64,000 nt of DNA, taken from positions 30,222 through 94,221 of the forward strand of contig VYZI01000347.1 of the NCBI GenBank assembly GCA_013397695.1, written 5' to 3'. Below the pieces are notes generated by a model that saw only the letters and a list, made by a program, of their open reading frames with translations, was not told the origin of the DNA and ran no database searches. Positions within the stretch are counted from its first letter, which is position 1; each line of letters begins with the position of its first letter. The stretch is from Centropus unirufus (lineage: Eukaryota; Chordata; Aves; Cuculiformes; Centropidae). The position numbers were made by a program, and so were the translations under genes. Of the stretch, positions 1 through 10,400 are shown piece after piece.

Positions 1-659
1 GTTTTCTGGTTTACGATGCTCCTGTTTGCAGAAGACAGGTTGAAAAGGACAGAGCCGGTCATGTTGAGATAGATGCCCAGTGTTGGTACCTGTGAACTTG
101 CTGATCTGAGTGATTTTACAATTGTGCCAGATGAACACAAAGCTGTGTTTGAGGAACAGACCCTAGAAAAGCACGAAAAATAAGATAATTAAGGATTAAA
201 GGAGGCTTTCTCTTACGTGTGGATTATGTCTAAATTGCCTTCACTCTTCCTTTCACACTCTTCCTACAGTTAAAATTGGCAGTAATCTCATTTTGAGGGA
301 GGTGCCTGGTCATGCAGTGCTTCTGAAGGGAAGAAAAATGTTCAAACTCATCAGACCAGTTGCTGCAATTGATGCTGAAACCCAAAGACTTGTCTGAAAG
401 TGGCACTGTAAGTGCCTGAGAAAAGACAAGGATAAGGCCTGAGCCGGGACAGGGATGTGTGGGACTTGGGCCCAGAGAAGTTACCAATGCTGTTACCATG
501 GGATGGATTTTACGGCCCCATGAAGGAAGAGTCAGTTGGTTAAAAACGGTATGATATTTCAGAGTCAAACTAGTAATGTAAGCTGAGACATTATGGAAAC
601 AAGGAAGAACAATAATGAGGACCCCTTTTTGAGACATTACAGGATCTGAAAGGGGAATC
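1..659. other. Intergenic DNA upstream of CLIP4
   Basis: No exon, repeat or RNA gene was recognised. The open frames here lack family resemblance and splice-supported structure. Confidence 0.5.
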
Positions 660-850
660 ATAGAACCATAGAATCTCTTGGTTGGAAAGACCTTTGAGAT
701 CATTGAGTCCCATCTGTACCTGTCCACTACTAAACCATATTCCTGAGTACCTCGTCTACCAGTCTTTTAAATCCCTCTAGGGATGGTGACTCCACCACTG
801 ACCTGGGCAGCCTCTGCCAGTGCTCAAGAATCCTTTTGGCATGAACACAA
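660..850 (-). mobile_element. CR1 LINE 3' fragment, minus orientation
   Basis: It begins with the reversed CR1 tail (ATCATAGAACCATAGAATC) and continues through the usual reversed 3' end (GGAAAGACCTTTGAGATCATTGAGTCC). It is 5'-truncated and adjoins an opposite-strand fragment. Confidence 0.8.
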
Positions 851-992
851 AAGCTCATAAGGCCAGGTTGGATGAGGCTTTGAGCAGCCTGATCCAGTGG
901 AAGCTGTCCCTGTCCGTGGAAGGGGTTTGGAACCGGATGGGTTTGAGGTCTCTTCCAACCCAAACCATTCTGTAATCCTATGATTCTATGAT
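851..992 (+). mobile_element. CR1 LINE 3' end, plus orientation
   Basis: Typical CR1 3' sequence (GCCAGGTTGGATGAGGCTTT) ends in CCAAACCATTCTGTAATCC followed by ATGATTCTATGATA. Both tails of this and the preceding fragment point outward. Confidence 0.85.
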
Positions 993-2113
993 ATTTAGTC
1001 TTAAAAATGTAAGGTTTCTCTTTGTGGATGACTTCTGGAGAAACAATTTCTACTCACTGAGGAACTGCAAGGATCTTGAGTGATAGCAACAATCTTAAAG
1101 AGCTGTTTTACTCTGAAAGAAACCTGCTTTTTCTTTGTTTTATTGATTGTAACCAGGGAGCTGTTCATATTTTCAGCCTAGATATCACTAAATAAGAAAT
1201 TGCTGCTTTTTATTTCAGCGTCTCCTGCAGAGCTACCACTGTTATGGGAGACGGAGGAGATACTCTCTTTTCTGTAGCCACTAATAGAGATATTTAAAGC
1301 TTCATCCTGTTTCCACTGTGGAAGTCTGTAGACAACAGTAAGGAATAGGAATGGGAATATCATGGTTTGAAGGAAATGTAGTTGCAAAGAATGAAATGAA
1401 ACCAGTGAGTATATGCAGAGCCAATGCTAGTGGTGGTGCGCAAGTGAGAGACAACATTCAACTGACTGGGGCAAGGATGAACTTTTCAGAATGGCCTGTC
1501 TGAAGCTCATCTCGTGCATTCTCTTTTTTTATTTCTAAGTAAATTGCTTTGGACTGTTGGCATGAGGCCGTAAATAGGAAATTGATGCTTTCCCAAACGT
1601 GATTTGCAAAACAGAAGCTTCCTTTTTTTTTTTTTTTGAACTGGAAGTGAGACAAGAAAAAAGTTGAAAACAGGTAGGAAAGCGCTTTCCCTATCCTGCT
1701 GCAAAAATACTTTATGAAGATATTAACAGAGGAAGAAACATAAGTAGCAAATTAGAGCCAGTTTTGGTGGTTTGCCTGCACAGACAACTGGGCTGGACAG
1801 GAGTGTGGTTGTGAGTGAACAGCTAGAACAGCTTGTCCTGTGGCTGTTGGTGCGCTCAGATAACCCAAAGGAGCTGAGAAAAAGGGTTTAACACGGCTGG
1901 AGGTCAGCAGCAGTTCTGTGAGAGGTATTTACATTTGCCTGGTTTTTTTGGGATGTGTATTCTGGTTACGTGGTCGTAGTTTCTTTGCTAAGAAATCCAC
2001 AGATGTTTAAAAGCTTGCTGTCTGTTGTAACCAATACATTGATTGTTCTCTGGTCCCAAAGGGTCTTTTGGTCTTTGCTGAAGGAGTCTTGGCTAAATAT
2101 CCTCCTTAGTTGA
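993..2113. other. Intergenic DNA, nothing recognised
   Basis: AT-leaning sequence with a T run at about 1622-1637. No gene or repeat seen. Confidence 0.5.
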
Positions 2114-2425
2114 GCGTCTAAGGAAAAAAAGGAAGGTTGTGGTTGAGGGTCAGGGAAAAAAAGAGGTTGTGGCGAGATGGATGCTGGTCTCTTTTCTCAG
2201 GTAACAAGTGATGGGATGAGAGGAAATGGCCTCAAGTTGTGCCTGGGGAGGTTTAGATTGGTTATTCGGAAAAAGTTCTCTACCAAAAGAGTGGTGAAGC
2301 CCTGGCAGACACTTCCTAGGGCGGTGGTGGAGTCCCCCCCCCGAGGGTGGGGAGATGGGTTAAAAGCCGTGTGGATGCGGTGCACAGGGACATGGTTTAG
2401 TGGTAGAGCTGGCTGTATTTGATTT
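2114..2425 (+). mobile_element. CR1 LINE fragment, plus orientation
   Basis: Reads as CR1 3' sequence: TGGTCTCTTTTCTCAGGTAAC, GGAAATGGCCTCAAGTTGTG, GGACATGGTTTAGTGGTAGA. The final tail is missing. A nine-base C run lies near 2333-2341. Confidence 0.8.
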
Positions 2426-2448
2426 ATGGCTGGACTTACGGAATCCAT

Positions 2449-2785
2449 CGTAGAATTCCAGGTTGGAAGGCACCTCTAGGACCATGTGGTCCAACCTTTT
2501 TAGTTAATTGGTAGCTTTAATGAGATGGCCCAGTGCCCTGTCGAGCTGAGCCTGGAGTGTCCTGTGTAGAGAAATTTATCACTTCCCTGAGATTACTCCA
2601 ATGTTTCACTGTAATTGCGGGGAAAAATTTCCTTCTGGAATCCAACTGGAATTTTCCCAGAAGCAACTTCTACCCATTGCCCTTTTTCCACATGACTCCT
2701 CATAGACAGGGAGTCTCCATCCTCTTGGCAGACGCCCTCCATGTGCTTGGTGATCTTAAAGGTGTTTTCCAACCTAAGGAGACTC
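2449..2785 (-). mobile_element. Diverged CR1 LINE fragment(s), mostly minus orientation
   Basis: GTAGAATTCCAGGTTGGAAG and a reversed CR1 body are recognisable to about 2740. A short plus-oriented end (GATCTTAAAGGTGTTTTCC) follows at about 2750-2775. It abuts the CpG island. Confidence 0.65.
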
Positions 2786-2915
2786 TAGAAGACACCCTGC
2801 GCTCCGGGCAGGTTCCCGGAAGGTACGAGGGCTGCAACGTGCAGCCGCCGGCAGGAAAAGCAGGTTTGTCTGGAGCGGGACGGGCAGCGCCCGGCGCCCC
2901 CGCCCCCTGACAGCG

Positions 2916-3047
2916 CTGGCAGCCGATGGGCAGGGAGGGGCGGGGCCATGCGAGTACGGGCAGCTGATAGGCCAGCAGGGAGGGGCGGGGCCAGGTAACA
3001 CTGGCAGCTGATAGGCCGGCGGGCGGGGAGAGGCGGGGCGTGGGCCT
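2916..3047 (+). repeat. Three-copy, roughly 42-bp tandem promoter repeat
   Basis: Copies begin near 2916, 2958 and 3001. Each starts with a GCAGCYGATRGGC-like segment and continues into a GGGAGGGGCGGGGC-like GC box. The period is 42-43 bp. The shared CTGATAGGC segment resembles a reverse CCAAT box (CTGATTGGC) with one change in its core. The array therefore multiplies an Sp1-type site, paired with a possibly degenerate NF-Y-like site, just upstream of the inferred start. Confidence 0.8.
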
Positions 3048-3059
3048 CCCTCGCTTCCC

Positions 3060-3103
3060 TCGGTGCCGGGCGGGCGCGCGCGGCGCTCGCGGCTGACGGG
3101 AGG
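3060..3103 (+). other. CLIP4: CLIP4 exon 1 (5' UTR, start approximate)
   Basis: The donor GACGGGAG|GTAAGG sits at the downstream edge of the GC-box cluster. The 5' end is not defined by sequence alone; 3060 is a guess based on the distance from the GC boxes. There is no ATG, so the exon is non-coding. Confidence 0.55.
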
Positions 3104-3106
3104 TAA

Positions 3107-3124
3107 GGGGGGGGGGGGGGGGGG
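3107..3124 (+). repeat. 18-base G run in CLIP4 intron 1
   Basis: An uninterrupted run of 18 G begins three bases into the intron, directly after the donor GTAAGG. It could form a G-quadruplex in DNA or nascent RNA. Its exact length may be uncertain because such runs are error-prone in sequencing. Confidence 0.9.
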
Positions 3125-3496
3125 CAGGGCGGTGAGGGGGGCCGCGTCTCTGCAGGAATCCGGTCTTCCTGGACACCGGCGTCCAGGTGGTGCTCCCCAT
3201 CCCTCCTTCCCTTCCTTTTTTGCGGGTCTGGCCGTGGTCCCTGTCAGCGCTGCCACCCCCGCAGCGCAGCGATCCTCCCCGCCCCCCTCCCTCCCGCCCG
3301 CGTGCCAATGGACGCGCGGGGGGTTGGGGGGAATGGGATGGGAATTCCGTGGAGCGGTGCGTGGGCAAGGGGCTGGTCCTCCGCCGCGGGCGGTGGGCAC
3401 GCGAGTGCGGGGTGAGCGGTGCGGTGTGCGCGGGGGCTGTCCGAAATGTCATCGCGCCGCGGGAGGTTTGATCCCCTGAAGGGATTGGGCGTTTGT

Positions 3497-3830
3497 AAGT
3501 GTTGGGATCATGGAATGGATTGGGCTGGAAGGGACAGCGAAGGTCATCCCGTCCGACCCGCCTGCCATGGGCCGGGACACCTGCCACTGGATCCGGTTGC
3601 TCAAAGCCTCATCCAACCTGGCCTTGAGCATCTCCAGGGATGGGGCAGCCGTGATCCTCTGGGCAACCTGGGCCAGGGCCTCACCACACTCATTATAAAA
3701 AATTTCTTCCTAATATCATGTCTAATCGTCTCCTCTTAGTTTAAAACTTGGCTTATTGCTACAGGCCCTGCGAAAAAGTTTTTCTCCGTCTTTCTTAGAT
3801 GCCCCCTGTAAGTACTGAAAGGCCACAGTG
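3497..3830 (-). mobile_element. CR1 LINE 3' fragment in CLIP4 intron 1, minus orientation
   Basis: It starts near the reversed tail (ATCATGGAATGGATTGGGC) and continues CTGCCATGGGCCGGGACACC, then CTCCAGGGATGGGGCAGCC. Antisense to CLIP4. It pairs with the fragment at 3948-4212. Confidence 0.85.
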
Positions 3831-3947
3831 AAATGTTCTTTGAGACCTTGTTGCAGAAAAACCGTGGATGCGCTTTAACACTAATTGCCAAAACTGAACT
3901 ACAGGAGAAAATTGGATCCTGTATTTTGTGTGAGTGCAGGGATAGAA

Positions 3948-4212
3948 CAAGGGAGAATGGTTTTAAGCTGAAAGAAGAGTGATTGACATGAGATTGTAGG
4001 AATAAGTGTTTTCCTTTGAGGATGGTGAGGCAGTGGCCCAGGTTGCCCAGAGAAGTCATGGCTGCCCCTACCCTGGAGATGGTCAAGGCCAGGTTGTGTG
4101 AGGCTTTGGGAAACCTGATGCAGTGAAAGGTGTCCCTGCCCATGGCAGGAGTTGGAACTGGGTGGGCTTTGAAGTTGAGATCCCTTGCAACCATTCCGTT
4201 ATTCTATGATTA
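3948..4212 (+). mobile_element. CR1 LINE 3' end in CLIP4 intron 1, plus orientation
   Basis: TGGTTTTAAGCTGAAAGAAG, then CCAGGTTGCCCAGAGAAGTC, ending CCATTCCGTTATTCTATGAT. It has an intact 3' tail and is sense to CLIP4. Confidence 0.85.
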
Positions 4213-6635
4213 TACAACTTATTTTTTTTCCATATGCCACCATACCACGTGGTTCTCTGTAATGCATCGCTATCAGGGAACCTGTAGTTGCTCTTCAATC
4301 GTGCCACCATAAGTGCATGTGCATCTGATGGCTCCTTCAAGTTTCTTTTTTTTTTTTTTTCCCAGACTGAATTCAGTTAGAAGAACGTATGGCTGGCAAA
4401 TAGTAAGTGTGGTGCTCTCTACTGCGCTAACTCATGTGTAGTGGTAGCTGGGCAGTACTTCTAACAGGAAAATTTGCCCTTTCATTGACTTTCTCTAACC
4501 ATCCCATGCTGTTTGTCTGAATTCATCCTGCTAGCGCAGGGAAATCAGGGCTGTTCTGGAGAAGCCTCCATTCCATTTCACCAGAACATCCCACCTGAGT
4601 CTATGTATGTTGTTTGTTAGTAATACCGTGGGCAGTTGTGTTTGCTCAAAACAGAAGTTACTGCAAGGACAATGCCTTTTTGTCTTTTCCCTTTCATTAA
4701 AATATTTTTTTCCAACCCTTTGCATTGATTTTTGCCTCCCCAGGTACGCATGTGTGACGTTGACTGGTTGTGATGTTCTGGCACCCGAGCTGGCAGTCTC
4801 TGGAGGCAGTCATGGGTGCAGAACATGCTGTTGCTGTGACATTGCATGGGTCAGTACTGTTTCATGACACGGTAATACATACCTAGACCCAAGTGGAAAT
4901 CCCCTGGTGTACGGATGTACACGCTTTGGTTGTGAGTGTTGGCACTGGTGCAAATGAGGGAAGTCATTTATGGTGCTGGGTGCACGAGTATTGTAGCACT
5001 TGGTTCTTCGTGCCACCTGCCCAACAACATGGGCTGTTTCCTTATCTGCTGTGCTTTGATAGTTTGTCCTGAACTCTTTCGACTTGTGTGACTGGTTGGA
5101 TTCTCCCCTCTGGCCCCTCAGAGTAAAGATGCCCTGGGTACTTGCAAGCACACAGATTCCTTTTGGTTTGGTCTGCTTTTTTGTGTGCAACAACAGTCTT
5201 TGTTGTATTAATTTTCAAATGTCTCTGCCAATTCCTACTTCCAGCAGCTTTTGTCAGTGTACTTTACAAATCTCGCCTCTTCCTGTTATCCACAGCTCAG
5301 TCAGCTCTGGCTGCTTTCCTTTGTTTCTGTTGTTTCCTCACTTGTACTGGCAGCACTGTGCAAAATGCTTTTAGTTCCTTTCCTGTTTCTGACTTACCAG
5401 GTTCAGCTGTCATCCCTTCTTTACTCCTGCACATTGCTTGTTCTCTTGTGTGTTTCCTGAGTGTCTGTTGTGCTACCTGGGAAGAACAGCTGTGGAGTTG
5501 GGTTTTACAAAGCTTTGCTTTGTTTTCCTTTGCCTAGCCTCTGAACAAATATCAGGTGGTACCAAATTTATTTCACCGTTGCCCTACCAAAGAGATTTAA
5601 TTAGCGACTTGCAGCTTAAGAGACTTACTGGGCCCTCATAAAAGAAAATCTTTGCTGTCATGTTTATGATGACGATAAAGCCTTGCCAAATGTAAACTAA
5701 CTTTTCCTCACCTGCTGGAAATAATAATTGAAATAATTAGTGATATTTTGGTCTCATGGAATCTAAGAACGCTTTGGCCAATGCAATTTGATCATGCTAT
5801 GGGAAGAAATTCCTGCTCCTTCCCAGTGGCTGCCTCCTTGATCTTACTTTTTTTTTTTTTGCCAGCATGTGCATTTGTACAGTTGCATAAGACAGAAGCA
5901 ATAAACTAGGTGGAGAAAAAGGAGCGTTTTTAATCTGGATCTGTTCTCCAAGCTGAGAACAGGGCGAGTTGTGCGCTGTGTGCAAGAAGAGGAGGTTTTA
6001 ATTTATTTACTTGCAAGATTAGCGTCTGTAATCCACTGCTAAAATGCTTTTTATGTTTTAATGTAGATTATGTGAGTGCCCACACAGTGTGACAAACTTA
6101 TTGGGGAAGTACTAGAATGAATATATTTGCATGGCTTGTGTGGGACGCGAAACCCAAAATAAGTCTCAAAACCAGAGTGGTATATTAGTGTTTCCTGTTT
6201 ACTCGTGTGTAGAATAATTGTGATATAACCAAACATGCTTAAAACTGGCATGAATTCTTTCTGTCATGCACACTGGCTAGACAAATTCCTGAGCCCCAGT
6301 GCTGTACAGCAATCTCCAGAATCAAAGGTTTAGATGGCCTGCTAGGAGCACTGCTTTTACCCACGGTGTTTAACCATGAAACTTTAAGAAGAGTGTCAGC
6401 TTTTCAACTGTGAGTGTAGTCTCTGATAGGGCAGCAATGCCCATTTCTATTCAGAATAATTCATACTTTTTGTTGTTTTTTACTGAATTTTCCCGAGCAG
6501 TGGATGACTTAAAGTGGTATCCAGCACTCCTCTGATCTTAGCCAGTGATCTGTAACTAGAAGGTAACTTGACCTGCTTGCTAGAAAACGTCACTATTGCT
6601 CTGTACGGCCAGTTAATCTTTCTTCTCTCTCCTAG
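4213..6635 (+). other. Rest of CLIP4 intron 1
   Basis: A T run at about 4347-4361 and a shorter one near 5850. No other exon, repeat or RNA gene was recognised. An alternative 5' exon cannot be excluded. Confidence 0.5.
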
Positions 6636-6695
6636 GCTGCTCTGAGGCTGAGAAGCTGGCTGGAAACAACATCAGGGCAGGGTTACAACACTGTG
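6636..6695 (+). other. CLIP4: CLIP4 exon 2 (5' UTR, 60 bp)
   Basis: A pyrimidine tract ending CTCTCCTAG precedes the exon and the donor is CTGTG|GTAAGT. It contains no ATG, so no upstream start competes with the one in exon 3. It is inferred from strong splice signals and the need for a 5' leader; an alternative first exon is possible. Confidence 0.6.
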
Positions 6696-7257
6696 GTAAG
6701 TACGCTGCTTAAAACATAGAGGGGAGAAGCTGGGAAAGGAGCTGATTTGATTCCAGGAGTTAGTCACTGAGTGACGAATTGTCTGCAGCTCTGTGTGGGA
6801 AGATTAAAGTGCTGAGGATTTTAAAAGGAGAAGGTGGTAGCTGACAGCAGGTGCTTGCTCATGGTGAAGGGCAGGAGTGTGCAGAAAGGTATTTGATGCT
6901 CCACATTTTCACGGAGCTGTGAAATGTACTAATCCGTTCATTGTCACCCTGTGCTTGCTACTTACAGCATTGTTTTTGTTACTGCTCAAGTGGAAAACTG
7001 GGGAGAATTGATGTGTTTTCCATGAATAACATGCAAGTTTCATGGTGAAATCAAAACTAGCAGTTGGATGTCCTTGACACTGTAGTTGCTGGCTCTTCCT
7101 AACTAGCTTTATTAGTTTGTAAGAATGTCATGATAGAAATGCTTTACATTTGCAAAAAGGAGGGATTTTAGTCTTATTGCACACTGTGTATTACTACGAT
7201 AGGACTGATTCAAGCTATCTTTAATAAGGTTATTGTTGCATTTTTCCCTGCCTGCAG

Positions 7258-7404
7258 TGGCTTTCTAGAAGATGACCATAGAGGATCTCCCAGAACCTTC
7301 CTTTGAGGGAGATTCCCTCATTGAAAGAGAGCGGTTCTTATTCCCGAACTCTGAAACTTCTGTAACTTTTTCTGTTGCTGCAGCACCGATGCCTTCCGAC
7401 TGCG
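7258..7404 (+). CDS. CLIP4: CLIP4 exon 3, first coding exon
   Basis: The acceptor is CCTGCAG|TGG and the donor TGCG|GTAGGT. Translation starts at 7272, after an in-frame TAG at 7266-7268, and the context AAGATGA has A at -3. It encodes residues 1-44 plus the first base of codon 45. The MTIEDLPEP start and the AAAPMPSDC end match the human family member, while the middle is more divergent. Confidence 0.95.
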
Positions 7405-10400
7405 GTAGGTACCTGTAGCAGAATATGAGCTTGTCAGCAGCAGAGAAGGTATTTGAATAAGAGATTTCAAGAAAAGCTCTAGACGTTTACTTTAAGGCTT
7501 CTTTCCTGTACAAGTTTACTGCTTGTTAAATGAGTTCTCTATGATTTTTTAAAGGAAATGAAATAGAAAGACCCATGTTTTTGTATTTTTCTTATTGCGT
7601 ACATTTTAAATTATCTTACCATTTCTTCTGTGCATGTGGTCAGATGTTAGTAGGGTTTTTACATCTCAGTGTAGAACTGGAAATTGTGTTACGATGTAAA
7701 ATCACAGTAATTAAACGCAACGTATGTACTTAACTATATTTAAACCCTCTAGAATTACACTTCTATTGCTTTCTGTATGCACATGGTATGCTATGGGAAA
7801 TGTTTCTGCTGGGCGTGTAGGTGTTTGAGGTGGTAAGGTCTGAAATGTCTGACTGTCTCCACCTCTGTTCCCTGCATTGATTCCTGTAATCACTGTATTT
7901 GGGAAAAGTAAATGTGTCTAATGTAAGGTTCTGTCTTTGACAGACTTGGCGTTCTTGGGGCCCATTTGATGAGTTGCACATGTAACGGTTCCATGTGATA
8001 TATTTCAGTATGTGAACGCGTACCTTTACACGGTTTAGCCCTGTGCACAAAACTTGTCTGCCCTCTTCTACTCCAAGTACTGCCACAGTTTATTCCATTC
8101 TGTTTTCTTATCCCTTAGAAAAAATCCCATTTGTCCTTCTTTAAGCATTGTGTGTTCGGATGTCTCTGTTAGCCCTGCACTATCACTGCTATCTGTGCCT
8201 GCTCACAGAATGAAAACATGCAGTAATATTGCTGAATCTGGGTAAAGCAGGTTAAACCACAACAAAGGCTCTTGGTCATTATCTTAAGTACATTTATTTT
8301 TCGTTAAGACAGTTGAGCGCTGTGATCAGTGTGTGGGAAAGGTGGAGGTGGAGAAAGGAATGTTTTGAAGTATCTTGATGCTGTTGGCATCCTTTTGTGG
8401 AACTTTTTGTTATAACACGATCTCTGTAATGTTTGTTTGGTTTGCAGACTCTACAGTGGATCACTTGTTAAGCTCTTACTTAATACATCCTCAGTGTTTC
8501 ACCCTGGCATGCTGACTATAACTATCTGTTAGAGTTGATTTCTTGTGTATAACTTAGTTTAGGTTTGAGGCAGAAAGCTGGTGTAGGGTGAAAATGATAC
8601 ATGTTGTGTAAGATCGTTAGTGTTGTTGGCTAGATTTCTATTCACAGCCTGAAAGCTGAGATAACTTGTGATTTGATGTATTGGTAGGTGATTTATTAGA
8701 GGTGTGTGGAGACACGGGATGTAGGTAAGTGGCACACTTTGTGTAGTGCTGAGAGGGGAGGTGGTTTTTCTGTGTTAGGTGCAAACATATATTCGTGTTA
8801 AACATCAGTGACACTGCCCTCCCTTTTCAACCTTGTTGAATCAAGCCAATACAGTTAAGATCTCTGGATAGTCAAGAAGTGAGCTCTGCATGTGCTTTTA
8901 TTGTTATTCCAGTCTGGGAGAGGCTCTCTTTCTGAGGAGGGGTTCTGATGAGTCATTTGGAGGTGGTGTGTCCTGTGTCACACACCCAGATGGCTGATGC
9001 TCTGTTTTGCTCAACCTGTGTGTCCACTCCAAGAGCCTTACAGCTGCGATTGATGCAGCCTGGCACTGAGTTTGAAACCGTTTTAAAAGGCAGCACCCTG
9101 GTAGTTGTAAGGGGGGTAAAAGTTCACTGCTTTCCACAGTTCAGTCATTTGCTGACAACGGTAGGTTGTGCTCTCATTCCTTCTAATAGCCACTGCTATA
9201 TGGATTCTTCCATGCAGTTTTCCAGAGCTGGAAGAAATTCTGTGGTTTTAAAACACAGTATCTGTATGTACACGCACACTCATACACTTGTAAGTAACAT
9301 GAAATATCATACTTCAAGAACAGGTTTTTACACCTATACTTTGGGTTGCCTAAACCAACGTAAGGCTTACAAATCTTAAAAAGACATCTTTTTTCTGATG
9401 TTAATTTGGTGTCTTGGGTTTTTAAAGATGTTTGTTACCTGCAGCTGCCACCAGCTGGTGTGTTCATGCAATTTGAAAACAATGGAGGCTGTAGAATGCC
9501 TTCCTGGTTTGTGCACGTGTTTTGGAATGGTTTGCGTAAATTGTGATGAAAGGAGAAGAAGACATAGTTTTGTAGCATGTGGCAATACCATGTATGCATT
9601 TAGTCCCCGGTGGATCAGGAAGCCTGCCTGTGCTTGCAACAGCTTAGAATTGGCAATCTCTGATGAGCTCAAAGGAAAAGCAGGCCCTCATTAGCCTAAT
9701 CCCTGCCCATCCCTGTTCATCCTTCCTTAAACTTAGTGTCACAGTACCATTATACTGGTTACTGAGGAAGATGTATAAGCAAGATGTTGGCATTAAAGGA
9801 AAAATAGACCAAATGTTGAAGGAATTCCAATGTTGAATTAATTTAGAAGATTTATCCAGTAGGATTAGCAGTGAAGAGACTGATGTTCATTGTCTCTGGT
9901 TTGGAAAACTAGATGGGTGTTAGGATTTACCATTGAACCTAATGATTCCTTTTTCTTAACAGAGTTTTCCTTCTTCGACCCCAATGACGCAGCATGTCAA
10001 GAAATACTTTTTGACCCCAAAACATCAGTTTCCGAATTGTTTGCGATCTTAAGGCAATGGGTTCCACAGGTCCAGCAGAACATTGATATTATTGGGAATG
10101 AGGTGAGGTATAAACGAAGATCCTTAAATGCTTTCAGGACTACGGTGAGGACAAATAAACCCAGTTCATTCAGAAGCAGAACTAATCCTGAGCACAGGTG
10201 CAGTTTCTGCCTTTTCACAAGTAGTTGCTGGTCTGTGCCTTGTTTTCCAAGTTGTTGGCTTTTGTTTGGAAAAGAAACATGGAGAATAAAAAATCAGTAT
10301 CTTTGGATAGATGGCGAAAACAATGTATCCTCTCAAAGTCGTTGTTTAGAGATCCTTCACCTTGGTGTTTCAGTTCCATAATTAGCAGTAATCATAAGCT

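Larger units (their letters stand above)
2780..3470. promoter_or_regulatory. CLIP4: CpG island and CLIP4 promoter
   Basis: This is a sharply GC- and CpG-rich block in otherwise AT-balanced DNA, with many GC boxes (GGGGCGGGGC at about 2937-2946, 2981-2990 and a variant near 3028-3040). No TATA box is visible. It ends around the first splice donor at 3103/3104. Position, composition and GC boxes fit a TATA-less, Sp1-type, broadly initiating promoter for CLIP4. The long open frames across the block are products of its base composition. Divergent transcription is possible but not shown by the sequence. Confidence 0.85.

Noticed and set aside
2700..3587. 295-codon minus-strand open frame across the CpG island
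   Set aside because: Its Pro/Arg-rich product follows GC composition and the promoter repeat. It overlaps CR1 sequence at its 5' end and has no family resemblance.
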